DNA from: RPQJ01 sp044226195
Lineage (GTDB): Bacteria; Pseudomonadota; Gammaproteobacteria; Steroidobacterales; Steroidobacteraceae
Direction of reading: 5' to 3'
Assembly: GCA_044226195.1 (NCBI GenBank)
Contig: JBGAHO010000001.1
Span: 62,001 to 126,000, forward strand
Length of the DNA stretch: 64,000 nucleotides
Under the pieces are notes generated by a model. It was not told where the DNA came from and ran no database searches. It saw only the letters and a list, made by a program, of their open reading frames with translations. Shown here piece after piece: positions 54,008 to 63,582 of this stretch (position 1 is its first letter; every line of letters begins with the position of its first letter). Both the position numbers and the translations under genes were made by a program.

Positions 54008-54744
54008 AGGAACTGTCCCAGCTTGCTCAGGTTCTTCCACGCCAGCGCACCGATGCCCCCGACGCCGCAGCGACGCAGCGCATCGTAGTCCTCGCGCGAC
54101 TTGCGCATGAGATTGCCGAGCGAGCGATTGCTGACGCCGCCGACCCGCATGCGCACCAGGACGCGCGGCACGTAGGCGACCCGCAGGCCCGCCTGCGAGA
54201 ACAACCGGAGCACGAAGTGGTAGTCGGCCGCGATGCGATAACGCGTGTCGTACGCGCCGAGGCGCTCGTACCAGCTCCGCCGCACGTACAGCGTCGGATG
54301 CGGCGGCATCCAGCCCCAGGCGAGGCGTCGCGGCGTGAACTCGCCCGCCCGCCAGTGCCGCACGACGGACTGCGGCGCGTCCGCGCGCACGTACTCGCAG
54401 TCGCCGTACACGGCGTCCACCGCCGGGTCTGCGAAGGCGCGCGCCACCTGCAGGAGCGTATCGTCCGCGGCGAATACATCGTCGGCGTGCAGGAAACCCA
54501 CCACGTCGCCCGTGGCGCGCGCGATGCCCTTGTTGAGCGCGTCGTAGATGCCGCGGTCGCGTTCGCTCTGGAACACGGCGAACTCGTGCCGGCGCGTCTC
54601 CAGGTACTGTGTCGTGCCGTCAGTGGAGGCGCCGTCGATGACCACGTGGTCGACGTCGACGCCCGCCTGGCAGCGCACGCTGTCGAGCGCATCGCCGACG
54701 GTGGCGCGGCTGTTGTACACGGCCGTGATCACGGAGACCTTCAC
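54004..54744 (-). CDS. Family 2 glycosyltransferase
   Basis: A 246-residue GT-A transferase: VSVITAVYNSRATVGDALDS start, DGASTDGTTQYLE, the DxD-containing FLHADDVF and the acceptor-side ADYHFVLRLFS. This WcaA-type layout adds sugars to lipid-linked glycans. A GTG start overlaps the next upstream stop (GTGA), and its own stop overlaps the nucleotidyltransferase gene, so the polysaccharide run and the lasso genes are physically continuous. Donor and acceptor unknown. Confidence 0.88.
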   Translation of the reverse strand: MKVSVITAVYNSRATVGDALDSVRCQAGVDVDHVVIDGASTDGTTQYLETRRHEFAVFQSERDRGIYDALNKGIARATGDVVGFLHADDVFAADDTLLQVARAFADPAVDAVYGDCEYVRADAPQSVVRHWRAGEFTPRRLAWGWMPPHPTLYVRRSWYERLGAYDTRYRIAADYHFVLRLFSQAGLRVAYVPRVLVRMRVGGVSNRSLGNLMRKSREDYDALRRCGVGGIGALAWKNLSKLGQFL

Positions 54745-55631
54745 GGCGACTCCGGCCGACGGGCACGCTGGTCGAGTTCATAGACCTTGGCGCGCACCTG
54801 CGCGATGTAGCTGGCGCGGATCTGGCAGGCGAAAAGTCCGCGGCGACCTTCGAGGAAGCCGAGTCGCACCACGTAGTGGAACAGGAACCAGAGCCAGGGC
54901 TCAAACGGCAGGCGAATGATCCAGCGCTTGAGCGCCCGGCGCCGCTCCTGGGAATTGCCCAGCAGTCGCGGCCGGATCGTGTCCTGACCGTAGTTGCCGG
55001 TGCGCAGGAAGCGGTGGCGCAGGTGCGCTTCCCAGGTCGAGTACGCGTTGTGCCTGGCGATGTACGCCTCCAAGCCCTTGAAATCCTCGTGCACCAATGG
55101 CGTGTCGAGCCGACCGATCGCGCCATCGACGACTACCCGCTCGTGCACCTCCATGTCGAGGCCGCCGACGCTGTCTTCGAACAAGCGCTCGAATCGCGCC
55201 CGGCCGCGCCGGAACAGGATGATGGCGCGATGCGAGAAGCCACCGAAGCGCAGGCGTCGGCCGAGGAAATGGAACCCCTTGCGGACCAGGAACGCATCCG
55301 GCATCGACGGATCCGCCAGCACGGCGCGGATCTCCTCCCACAACGGCGCCGGCACCACTTCGTCGGCGTCGAGCAGCAACACCCAGGGCGTGTCGATCGC
55401 GAGGTGATCCAGCGCCCACTGCCGCTTCTTCGGGTAACCGCCTCGGTAATCGAACTGCACGACCTCCGCGCCGTGCGCCGCCGCGATCGCAGCCGTGGCA
55501 TCGGTGCTCTGCGAATCGAGCACGACGATGCGTGCGGCGGACCCGAGCGCCGCAAGGCACTTCGGCAGGTTCGCGGCCTCGTTGCGCGCGGCGAGCAGCA
55601 CGGTAACGGGCAATTTCGAGTCGTTCGTCAC
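54741..55631 (-). CDS. Family 2 glycosyltransferase (WaaE-like)
   Basis: A 296-residue GT2: VTVLLAARNEAANLPKCLAA, DSQSTDATAAIA, LLLDADEVVPAPLWEEIR (metal motif DADE) and the C-terminal FHYVVRLGFLEGRRG membrane-proximal region of LPS core beta-glycosyltransferases such as WaaE. GTG start 55631 overlaps the acetyltransferase stop. It probably adds one sugar to the same glycan as the neighbouring genes. Confidence 0.88.
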   Translation of the reverse strand: MTNDSKLPVTVLLAARNEAANLPKCLAALGSAARIVVLDSQSTDATAAIAAAHGAEVVQFDYRGGYPKKRQWALDHLAIDTPWVLLLDADEVVPAPLWEEIRAVLADPSMPDAFLVRKGFHFLGRRLRFGGFSHRAIILFRRGRARFERLFEDSVGGLDMEVHERVVVDGAIGRLDTPLVHEDFKGLEAYIARHNAYSTWEAHLRHRFLRTGNYGQDTIRPRLLGNSQERRRALKRWIIRLPFEPWLWFLFHYVVRLGFLEGRRGLFACQIRASYIAQVRAKVYELDQRARRPESP

Positions 55632-56173
55632 TCGCGACCCTCCAGCACGCGCGGGCCCGTCGGCACGGCAGGATTGCCGCGGGCCACCGTCCAGGCCGGC
55701 AGGTCGCCGAACACGCTCGAGCGCGCTGCGACCACCACGCCGTCGCCCACGGTGACACCGGGACCGACGAATACGTCCGCAGCGATCCACACGTGCGATC
55801 CGAGCGTGATCGGTGCAGTGACGAGCGGAAAATCCGCGGCCCGGGAATCGTGGCTCGCGGTGCACAGGAAGCTGTACTGGCTCACGGTCGTGTGCGCACC
55901 GATGCGGATGGGGTCGACGCAGTAGCAGTCCACGTCTTCGCTCAGGCAGGCCGCATCACCCATCTCGAGGTTCCACGGGGCCCACACCCGCGACGACGGA
56001 TACGGATGCACGCCCCGACCGAGCCGGGCGCCGAACAGGCGCAGCAGCAGGCAGCGCCACGCGTGCAGCGGCCGCGGCGACGGGCGATACAGCAGCCACC
56101 AGACCGCCTGCCAGAGGGCTCGCAGGACCTTGTTGCCCGCGCTCAACTGCTGACGACGGTACGGCACTCGCAT
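55628..56173 (-). CDS. WcaF-like hexapeptide acetyltransferase
   Basis: A 181-residue left-handed beta-helix acyltransferase. The N-terminal helical part ALWQAVWWLLYRPSPRPLHA and the repeats IRIGAHTTVSQYSFLCTASH, VWIAADVFVGPGVTVGDGVV with SASHD-like catalytic His are typical of WcaF colanic-acid acetyltransferases. It O-acetylates a polysaccharide. ATG 56173 lies just inside the preceding glycosyltransferase gene end. Confidence 0.88.
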   Translation of the reverse strand: MRVPYRRQQLSAGNKVLRALWQAVWWLLYRPSPRPLHAWRCLLLRLFGARLGRGVHPYPSSRVWAPWNLEMGDAACLSEDVDCYCVDPIRIGAHTTVSQYSFLCTASHDSRAADFPLVTAPITLGSHVWIAADVFVGPGVTVGDGVVVAARSSVFGDLPAWTVARGNPAVPTGPRVLEGRE

Positions 56174-56174
56174 C

Positions 56175-57347
56175 TCAACTCCCGAGGTGGACACAGTCCG
56201 GCCGGCCACCTTGCCCCAGGCACCACGCGTAGACGGCGCGCATCTCGCCGGCGATGCGCGGCCACGTGAATCGATCCTCGACCAGGGCCCGACCCTGCCG
56301 GCCCATGGCCGCGCGCGCATCGTCCGACAGGCTCCAAAGTCGCTGCAGTCCCTCCGCGATGCTGGCCGGTTCGGGCTGCACCTCGAGCGCCGCGCCCGAC
56401 TCGAAGCCGCAGGCGAGATTGCAGGCGCGAGTCATGATCACCGGCAGGTGGTGCGCCCAGGCCTCCAGCACCGCCATCGGCAGGCCCTCGCTGAACGAGG
56501 GCAGCGCGAAGGCCTGCGCCTGCTGCAGGGCCGCCGCCTTGGTCGCACCGAAGGCGGGTCCGAACCAGTGCACTTCGTCGCCGAGGCCCCGGCGTGCGAT
56601 GAGTTGCTCCAGCTGAGCCGCGTAGCCGGCCTGGTCCCAGCCCAGGATCGCGAGACGCCAATCGCTCCCGCTCTGTCCGCGGGCCAGTGCCCAGGCTTCG
56701 ACGAGTTCGGCGAGACCCTTCTTGGCGTGCAGCCGGCCGAGATAGAGCAGGACCGGCGTCCCCGACGGCCAGCGATCCTGCCAGGGGGCCGCCGTCGCCT
56801 CGACCATCGGGCCCGGCAGGTCGACGCCATTCGCCACGACGCAGGCGGGCGTGTCGATGCCGAGGTCGCGCAGGTGACCCAGTTCCGCCGTGCTGTTGAC
56901 GTTGATGCAGTCCGCGCCCTGCAGGTGCTCACGCTCGAACAGTCGCCACACCGCCTGCTTGCGGCGGCCGTGGTGACGCATCACCCACGGCTCCAGCATG
57001 CCCTGCGGCGTGATCACGTGCGCGCGCCCGCCGCTGCGCTTCCATCGATGTCCCACGTACGACGGGTGGATCCAGAGGCCGTGCTGGTGGACGACATCCG
57101 GCGCGTAGCGCGCCAGGCCGCCGGGCAGGTGCGGCGCATAACCCAGCGCACGGGGCCCGCGCACCGCACACGCGTGGGTCCGCACCGGTGCCCAGCGCGA
57201 CGCATCCGTCGCCGTGTGTTCGTCCTGCAGTCCGAAGGCCTCGACCGCGACCTCGCCGTCGGCCAGTGCACCGGACAGCGCGCGCACGATCTCGAACACG
57301 CCGCCGCCGGCGCGCGACAGGGAGCCCGTGAGCATCGCCACCTTCAT
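56175..57347 (-). CDS. Family 4 glycosyltransferase
   Basis: A 390-residue GT-B transferase. N-terminal KVAMLTGSLSRAGGGVFEIV and DVVHQHGLW, C-terminal donor domain LLYLGRLHAKKGLAELVEAW and the EX7E-type FALPSFSEGLPMAVLEAWAH. The ATG 57347 has a GAGGGT site. It is one of six GT4 genes in a row that build the same glycan. The long open frame before it is not supported. Confidence 0.9.
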   Translation of the reverse strand: MKVAMLTGSLSRAGGGVFEIVRALSGALADGEVAVEAFGLQDEHTATDASRWAPVRTHACAVRGPRALGYAPHLPGGLARYAPDVVHQHGLWIHPSYVGHRWKRSGGRAHVITPQGMLEPWVMRHHGRRKQAVWRLFEREHLQGADCINVNSTAELGHLRDLGIDTPACVVANGVDLPGPMVEATAAPWQDRWPSGTPVLLYLGRLHAKKGLAELVEAWALARGQSGSDWRLAILGWDQAGYAAQLEQLIARRGLGDEVHWFGPAFGATKAAALQQAQAFALPSFSEGLPMAVLEAWAHHLPVIMTRACNLACGFESGAALEVQPEPASIAEGLQRLWSLSDDARAAMGRQGRALVEDRFTWPRIAGEMRAVYAWCLGQGGRPDCVHLGS

Positions 57348-57372
57348 GCGACCCTCGTGCACGGCGCCCAAG

Positions 57373-58572
57373 TCATGCGCGCTGCCCCAGCCCCCAGACC
57401 AGCGCACGATCGAGCATCGACGGCGGGGATCCACCGGCCCGCCGCGCGGCCTGGACTGCGGACTCGAGACCGCCGGCGAAGCGCTGCGTCCCCCACTCGG
57501 CGACGATGCGCTCGCTGTGCCGGCCCATCGACTCGCGTTCGCCGACGGTACGCTGCGCCAGCCACTGCAGGCGCGCCGCGAGGCCGTCGACGTCGTATGG
57601 ATCGAACACCGCACCATTGCATTCCGGCTCGACGAGATGCGCGGCACAACCGCAAGGCTGCGAGACGAGGACCGGCAACCCCGCCGCCATGGCCTCGTTC
57701 ACCACGAGGCCCCACTGCTCCACGGTGCTGGCATGCACGAAGGCGTCGGCCAGGCCGTAGTACTCGGGCAGGTGCTCGTATTGCACGAAGCCCGGCAGGT
57801 GCACGCAGTCGTTCAGCCCGAGTTGCGCGCGGATCGACTGCACGTCCGCGCGCAGCTCGCCATCGCCGATCAGCACGAGATCGCGGGGTGCGGACGTTGC
57901 GCCGCGGCGATACGTCGCGAATGCCTGCAAGAGGCGCGGCAGGTTCTTCTTGGCGACGAAACGCGCCGACGCGAGCCAGTAACGCTCGGGCAAGCCCAGT
58001 CGGGCGCGCACCTGCGCCGCCGCGGAGCGCGCCCGACGTGCGCCGTCGGCGAAATGTTCATTGTCGACGGCATCGTAGCCCAGGAAGATCGCCTCCCTCG
58101 GCAAGCCGAGGCTCGCGAGATACTCACGGTGTCCCTCGCCGCCCACGAGGCCGCTGCGACACTGCCCCACGACCCGGCGCTTGATCCATTCGCGCCGCGG
58201 GTCGCGCACCTCGTCCCACGCGTTCGACTCCGACATCACGATGCCCGGGACTCCGTGCCCGGTGCACCACGCCAGCGCCGCAAGCGCGGCGGGGTGAGAC
58301 CAGCCGGGCAGCGCGACCGCACCCGGGCGAATCCGGCCGAGCGCATCCCACACGGCGCGTCGGACGTCGGCACGTCGCACACCGCGCGCATCGGCCTCGG
58401 GGAACAGGGTGACTCGCCCGAACTGCGCGCCGCTGTCGACGCGGTCCCAGGCGTATTCGGCGGATTCTCCGTAGACCTCGATGCCGACGAGCGGCGTCCG
58501 GCGGGCCGCCGCGGCCAGTCGTGCCACGTGGTACGGCCCGAATCGATCGAACAGCACGACCGTCTGGGCCAT
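57373..58572 (-). CDS. Family 4 glycosyltransferase
   Basis: A 399-residue GT-B enzyme: QTVVLFDRFGPYHVARLAAA start, LASARFVAKKNLPRLLQAF in the donor domain and VHASTVEQWGLVVNEAMAAG, the acidic EX7E-like motif with WG that is typical of WcaL/PimB-like GT4. TGATG overlap with the next upstream gene makes them translationally coupled. Sugar not determined. Confidence 0.9.
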   Translation of the reverse strand: MAQTVVLFDRFGPYHVARLAAAARRTPLVGIEVYGESAEYAWDRVDSGAQFGRVTLFPEADARGVRRADVRRAVWDALGRIRPGAVALPGWSHPAALAALAWCTGHGVPGIVMSESNAWDEVRDPRREWIKRRVVGQCRSGLVGGEGHREYLASLGLPREAIFLGYDAVDNEHFADGARRARSAAAQVRARLGLPERYWLASARFVAKKNLPRLLQAFATYRRGATSAPRDLVLIGDGELRADVQSIRAQLGLNDCVHLPGFVQYEHLPEYYGLADAFVHASTVEQWGLVVNEAMAAGLPVLVSQPCGCAAHLVEPECNGAVFDPYDVDGLAARLQWLAQRTVGERESMGRHSERIVAEWGTQRFAGGLESAVQAARRAGGSPPSMLDRALVWGLGQRA

Positions 58573-59816
58573 CAGTGGCACGCTGCGGCCCGTCGCCGCG
58601 CCTCCGACCGTTCGCCGATGATCTGCAGCAGTCGCGCCTGATACGCGTCCGGACCGAAATCGCGGGCGCGCGCCAGGCAGGCGGGCCTCATGCGCCCCGC
58701 CAGTTGCCGGTCGCGCACGAAACGCCGCAGTGTTTCGGCGAGCGCCTGCGGATCACGGGCCGGCACGAGGTACCCGTTGCGCCCGTCCTCCACGACGCGA
58801 CCGCAATTCGGCGTCGTCACGACGGGCAGGCCGTGCGCCATGGCTTCCAGTTGCGTGATCGCGAAGCCATCCGACACGGTCGGCAGCACGAACACGTCGG
58901 CGGCCGCGTAGCACCCACCGACGGCGCTGCGCGGAACGGGGCCGCGCCAGGTGATGTTCGCCGGCGCGAGGGCACGCGCCGACTCCGGAATCTGCAGTGC
59001 ACCGACGACCTGGAACTCGACCGGATCATCCACCAGCAGCCGAGCGGCCTCGACCAGGTAGGGAATGCCCTTGCGCAGGTTGACCTGGCCGAGCCACAGC
59101 ACCCGGAGCTTCGCCGACGGCACCGGCTGGACGGCCTGCACGCTCGACGCGTCGAAGGCCAGCGGCAGGATCTCGATCTTGTCGGCCGGCACCTGCTCAG
59201 CGAGCAGCGCCTCCCGGGTCCACTCCGAGTTCGCGACGATGACGTCGGCGAGTCGCCACTCCTCGTGCAACCGCGCGAAGTACTCCTCGGGAAACGGCAC
59301 CGGACCCGACGCGTATTGCGGCCAGGCGACCGCCTCCTCCTGCACCCGCCGGAATTCGACCGGCCCCGGATCGATCTGGTCGAGCACCGTCAAGGTGCCG
59401 CGTTGCGACGCGGCCTGCAGCGCCTCCAGGGCGGCGTACGAGTACAGGAACAGCACGTCGTGCTCGGGCAGGTCGGCCTCGACCAGCCGCGCGGCAAATT
59501 GCCGGTCGGCCGCCAGGAAGTCCCGATAGTCCTGTGCGCCTCGACCTCGCAGCGATTCCAGGACCCGGGCACCGAGCGTGCGGGCCCGGAACGCCACGAC
59601 GCGCGAATCCGGCAATGCATCGGTGCGTGCCGCGAGCATGCGGCGCCCGGCGCCGCCGCCGAGTGCCAGCACGTCGCGCCAGGGACCCGACTCCGGCGCG
59701 TACCAATCCGTCACCAGCGCCGCGAGCGCACCCGCGCGCTCGAGGGCCGTCGCAGCCATGTAATGCTCGCGCGCACCCCGCTGGGCCACCACGACGCGCA
59801 CCGGACGTGAGGTCAC
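58572..59816 (-). CDS. Family 4 glycosyltransferase
   Basis: A 414-residue GT-B enzyme. It has a longer N-terminal acceptor domain (RVVVAQRGAREHYMAATALE) and the donor domain LRVLWLGQVNLRKGIPYLVE with VFVLPTVSDGFAITQLEAMA. The GTG start at 59816 overlaps the stop of the following gene in the transcript order (GTGA). It belongs to the same polysaccharide set. Confidence 0.88.
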   Translation of the reverse strand: MTSRPVRVVVAQRGAREHYMAATALERAGALAALVTDWYAPESGPWRDVLALGGGAGRRMLAARTDALPDSRVVAFRARTLGARVLESLRGRGAQDYRDFLAADRQFAARLVEADLPEHDVLFLYSYAALEALQAASQRGTLTVLDQIDPGPVEFRRVQEEAVAWPQYASGPVPFPEEYFARLHEEWRLADVIVANSEWTREALLAEQVPADKIEILPLAFDASSVQAVQPVPSAKLRVLWLGQVNLRKGIPYLVEAARLLVDDPVEFQVVGALQIPESARALAPANITWRGPVPRSAVGGCYAAADVFVLPTVSDGFAITQLEAMAHGLPVVTTPNCGRVVEDGRNGYLVPARDPQALAETLRRFVRDRQLAGRMRPACLARARDFGPDAYQARLLQIIGERSEARRRAAACH

Positions 59817-60964
59817 GCGGCCCTCCGGTAGATCGCGTCATAGGCGTCCACGACGCGGTCGAGGGCGTATCGTTCGTCGAACACGGCAAGCGCGCCTGCG
59901 CTCCATTGCGCGATCCGCCCAGGCGAGTCGCACACATCGCGCAGCGCATCGACCAGGGACTGCACTTCACGCGCCACGAGTCGTCCGGACACACCGTCGC
60001 GCACGGCGCCGGGCAACCCGCCGATCGCGGTGGTGACGGCGGGCACGCCATTCGACAGGGCCTCGATGACCGCCATCGGCAAGCCGTCGTTGGCCGTCAT
60101 CAGCACCAGCAGGTCGACCCCGGGCAACACGGACTCGACCGGCTCGCGCACGTACCCGAGATACTCGATGGCGCCGCCACTGGCCCCGGCCCGGGCACGC
60201 ACCGCCTCGGCGTCCGGACCGTCGCCCGCGATGCGCAGGCGCACCGAATGTCCTTCCCGGCGCAGTTGCTCGACGGCGTCCGCGACCAGCCGCCAGCCCT
60301 TGTCGGCGTTGAGCGTGCCCACGTGCGCGACCGTGAGCGTCCCGGGCTCGACGGGCGCGTGTCGCGGGGCGACGGCACGGCGCGGCAAACCGTTAGGCAC
60401 GATGTCGAACGCGTCGGGCGGCAGGTCGAACAGCCGCGCCGCCGGCTCGAGGTTGGCGGCGTCGACGGACGTGAGCGCCGCACGATGCCGGCGCAGTCGT
60501 TGCGCCATCCAGCGATGGGTCGCGCGCCGCAGGGGCTGCCGCGAGAGTTGCTCCGCTCCGGCCACGCCGTGAAAAGTGGCGACGATGCGTGTGCCGGCTT
60601 CCTCGCGCGCGAGCGGCAGGAAGACGCCCGACAACCACGCGTTGTGGAAGTGGACGACGCACTGGCGGGCGCCGCTCTCGCGCTTCACGGCCGCGATCCA
60701 CTGCGACAGCGGCGGCGGAGCGACCCGCTGCCACAGGAACGACGCGGTGCCGAACCAGTGCGGCGTCGTCGTGCGAAAGGCGTAGGGCGCAAACGCCTCG
60801 AGGTTCTCGGCATACTCGGCGGGCCAGTCCGCGTAGCTCACGATCCCGAGGCCGACCGCGGCGTACCTCTCCCGCTGCGCGCGAGCCAGGGACCGCATGA
60901 CGCTCCACGGCCCGGTGACGGGTTGCAGCGCCACGTGCAGGACGGCGAGTGTCGCGTCCGCCAT
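59813..60964 (-). CDS. Family 4 glycosyltransferase
   Basis: A 383-residue GT-B enzyme: LAVLHVALQPVTGPWSVMRS, VHFHNAWLSGVFLPLAR, donor domain TVAHVGTLNADKGWRLVADA and LLVLMTANDGLPMAVIEALS. The ATG at 60964 (TGATG overlap) is preferred; a longer frame upstream lies inside the next gene. Same strand and tight spacing with neighbours. Confidence 0.88.
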   Translation of the reverse strand: MADATLAVLHVALQPVTGPWSVMRSLARAQRERYAAVGLGIVSYADWPAEYAENLEAFAPYAFRTTTPHWFGTASFLWQRVAPPPLSQWIAAVKRESGARQCVVHFHNAWLSGVFLPLAREEAGTRIVATFHGVAGAEQLSRQPLRRATHRWMAQRLRRHRAALTSVDAANLEPAARLFDLPPDAFDIVPNGLPRRAVAPRHAPVEPGTLTVAHVGTLNADKGWRLVADAVEQLRREGHSVRLRIAGDGPDAEAVRARAGASGGAIEYLGYVREPVESVLPGVDLLVLMTANDGLPMAVIEALSNGVPAVTTAIGGLPGAVRDGVSGRLVAREVQSLVDALRDVCDSPGRIAQWSAGALAVFDERYALDRVVDAYDAIYRRAA

Positions 60965-62112
60965 CAGTGCGCGCTCCGCAGGCCCTGCCGGTACATCTCG
61001 AGCAGTCGCTCGCTGCCCGACTCGAGGTCGAACGGGCTGCGCCGGACCGCGGCGAGGCATTGCACCGGGTCGGGCGACGGCTGGGCCAATTCGTCGCGCA
61101 GGCGCGCCGCCCACCCGTCGGCACCGAATGCGAGCGACGCCCGCGCCACGAGGCCCGGCACGATCTCGACTTCCCGCGTGATGTCGTCCGCGATCAGGCA
61201 GCGCACGCCGGCGGCCTGCGCTTCCACGACCGCGACCGGCAGGCCTTCGTGGATCGAGGGCAACGCCAGCAGGTTCGCCGCGCGCAGCAACCGGGGCACG
61301 TCGTCCCGATCACCGAGCAGCCGAACCTGGGAGCTCAGTCCCTGTCGCTCGATCGACGCCGCCAGATCGGCGGTCAGCGGTCCGGAGCCCGCGAGCAGGA
61401 GCTGCGCCTCCACCCCGAGCGCTCGCAGTCTTGCGAAGGCATCGAGGAGGAACCCGACGTTCTTCGGCGGGACGTGACGGCCGACGTGCAGGATGACCGG
61501 CACGTCCGCCGGCAGGTCGAGCGCCGTGCGGGCCTCGGCCCGCGCCACGCCGACCCACTGTTCGTATGCGTGCAGGGGCGTGCCGCAGTACACGACGGAC
61601 GTCGGCACCGCGGAACCTTCCGCGCCGACGAAGGCCGCCAGCGCTTCGGCCGAGCAACCCACGTGCAACTGCGCGCTCGACAGCGACCGGCGCCGCAGCA
61701 GGCGACCCGCCATCCACCGCAGCCGGTTCGCGCGTTCGTCGAAGCCAAAACGCGTGTTGTGAATGTGGTTGATGCGAAACGGCACGTTCGCCGCGCGGGC
61801 CACCGGCAACACGACGCCGCCGAGGTAATCCGCGTGGCAGTGCACCACGTCATAGCACCCCTTCTCGAGCAGCTCGCGCAGCCGGTCGCGACTCGCCGTC
61901 CAGCCACGCCAAGAGAACTGAGAATCGTGGACCTCGCTGCCGGCGGCCGCGAATTCCGGGACGAGCGCCCCGTTCGCGCCGAACAGCGTCACGTAGTCGA
62001 TGTGCACGTCGTCCCGATGGCGCAAGGCCACGTACCGCTGGACGTTCAGCAGCCAGCGCTCGATGCCGCCGATGTCGAGCGTCGCGACGACCTGGCACAC
62101 GCGCAGGCTCAT
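60964..62112 (-). CDS. Family 4 glycosyltransferase
   Basis: A 382-residue GT-B enzyme of the capsular/LPS type: RVCQVVATLDIGGIERWLLN, DVVHCHADYLGGVVLPVAR, ILHVGRHVPPKNVGFLLDAF and NLLALPSIHEGLPVAVVEAQ. The start and donor motif LDIGGIERWL are typical of bacterial capsule GT4s. It lies 6 bases after the membrane protein gene. Confidence 0.9.
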   Translation of the reverse strand: MSLRVCQVVATLDIGGIERWLLNVQRYVALRHRDDVHIDYVTLFGANGALVPEFAAAGSEVHDSQFSWRGWTASRDRLRELLEKGCYDVVHCHADYLGGVVLPVARAANVPFRINHIHNTRFGFDERANRLRWMAGRLLRRRSLSSAQLHVGCSAEALAAFVGAEGSAVPTSVVYCGTPLHAYEQWVGVARAEARTALDLPADVPVILHVGRHVPPKNVGFLLDAFARLRALGVEAQLLLAGSGPLTADLAASIERQGLSSQVRLLGDRDDVPRLLRAANLLALPSIHEGLPVAVVEAQAAGVRCLIADDITREVEIVPGLVARASLAFGADGWAARLRDELAQPSPDPVQCLAAVRRSPFDLESGSERLLEMYRQGLRSAH

Positions 62113-62118
62113 GGCCGG

Positions 62119-63582
62119 TCACCGCGCATTCATGAACAGCCAGATGGCGAAGACCGTCATCAGGGTCAGGGGCGTCGTGATCTTCTGGAATCGCCGTCCG
62201 GCGAACTCGTGGCCGATCATCGCGAGCACGACCGCGCTCGCGAGGAAGGTGTCGCGATAGCGGACGACCTCCGGTCCCACGCCGTTGAAAGCGATCGCCG
62301 CGGAGAACCACACGCAGACGTAGGGGAGGACGAAGGTCGCGAGCCGACTCTTGCGGTCCCAAACGGCAAGCAGGCCGAATGCGATCCACGGCGCCATCCA
62401 CCACCACTGCACGGTCCGCAGCTCGCGGAAGACGTCCTTGAACCAGTTGTAGTCCTTGAGGTCCCAGGCGACGTACTGGTGCAGCAGGAACGGCGGGGGG
62501 TTGGCGAACGACAACGGCACGTGGAACAGGCGCGCCGGTCCGGTCAGGCCGGCCGCCCAGCCGAACGAGGCCCCCTGCTGGAGCGTCGTGTCCTGGAGCA
62601 CCGACTCCATCATGTCCTTCTTCGGACCGAAGTTGAAAATCGACATGATCACGATGGTGGCGACGATGCCGAGGGCGATCCGCGAACCGTACTGCGCACC
62701 GCCCTTCCACGTGAAGACGAAGAAGTGCACGGCAGTGACGCCGAGCGAGAGCAGGAACACCTCCTGCCGGCACCACCAGATGCAGGCCAGCGCGACCAGC
62801 GCGGTCGCGGCGGATCGAGGCCGGATCTCGCGGTCCTGCGCCACCTGCCACAGGCCGTAGAGCAGGATGGCCGTGGAGAGGTGGACGTACACTTCCTTGT
62901 ACAGCAGGATCGAGGACTGGATGAACTCGGGCCCGAACACCACCAGCAGCGCCCCGAAGCGCTGCGACGCCGGGCCGACCAGACGGCGCAGGCTCAGCAG
63001 CACCACCAGTGCCGTGACGGAGCCCAACAACACGTGCACGAGGCGGACCCAGACCTGGGCCTCGCCGAAGATGAGCTTGATCCAGGAGATCAGCAGGCCG
63101 ACGTGCGCGACCTTCAGCGCGAACGGCAGCGTGGGATTCTCGAAGACGACCTCGCCCGCAGGCACGCCGAAGTCGACGATGTATTGCCCGGCGCCCACGT
63201 AATGCACGTCGTCGTCCCAGATCGGCATGGTCGACGTATTGATGTTGAACAGCGGGAACGTGAACGATTCGGGCGCCACGAGATAGAACACGCCGAGCAC
63301 CGCCAGTCGAATGGCGGCGGCCTGGATGAACACGGCGCTGTACTGACGGCCGCAGAACAGGTGCAGACCGAGGGCAATGGCGCCGTAGACAGCCGAGAGG
63401 ACCGTCGACCCCTGCATCGCCGTGAAGTAGTCGCCCGGACCCTCGATGCCGTACGGCGCCACCCAGAGCACGACGAAGACCAGCAACAGCAGCAGCGGAG
63501 AGGTCGCCGGGCTGAGCACCGCGCGCAGGCCCAGCGGATCCTTCTTGCCGGCGCCAAACACGATCTCGGCACGCGTCACCAT
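62119..63582 (-). CDS. Polytopic membrane protein, GT-C or polymerase-like
   Basis: A 487-residue integral membrane protein with about 10-12 hydrophobic segments. An acidic loop just after the second or third helix reads MPIWDDDVHYVGAGQYIVDF, resembling the DD/DE loop of GT-C transferases of the ArnT/PMT class. A Wzy-like polymerase is the alternative. The ATG at 63582 has GGAGGG upstream and overlaps the preceding glycosyltransferase gene by 7 bases. I cannot choose between roles from sequence. Confidence 0.7.
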   Translation of the reverse strand: MVTRAEIVFGAGKKDPLGLRAVLSPATSPLLLLLVFVVLWVAPYGIEGPGDYFTAMQGSTVLSAVYGAIALGLHLFCGRQYSAVFIQAAAIRLAVLGVFYLVAPESFTFPLFNINTSTMPIWDDDVHYVGAGQYIVDFGVPAGEVVFENPTLPFALKVAHVGLLISWIKLIFGEAQVWVRLVHVLLGSVTALVVLLSLRRLVGPASQRFGALLVVFGPEFIQSSILLYKEVYVHLSTAILLYGLWQVAQDREIRPRSAATALVALACIWWCRQEVFLLSLGVTAVHFFVFTWKGGAQYGSRIALGIVATIVIMSIFNFGPKKDMMESVLQDTTLQQGASFGWAAGLTGPARLFHVPLSFANPPPFLLHQYVAWDLKDYNWFKDVFRELRTVQWWWMAPWIAFGLLAVWDRKSRLATFVLPYVCVWFSAAIAFNGVGPEVVRYRDTFLASAVVLAMIGHEFAGRRFQKITTPLTLMTVFAIWLFMNAR

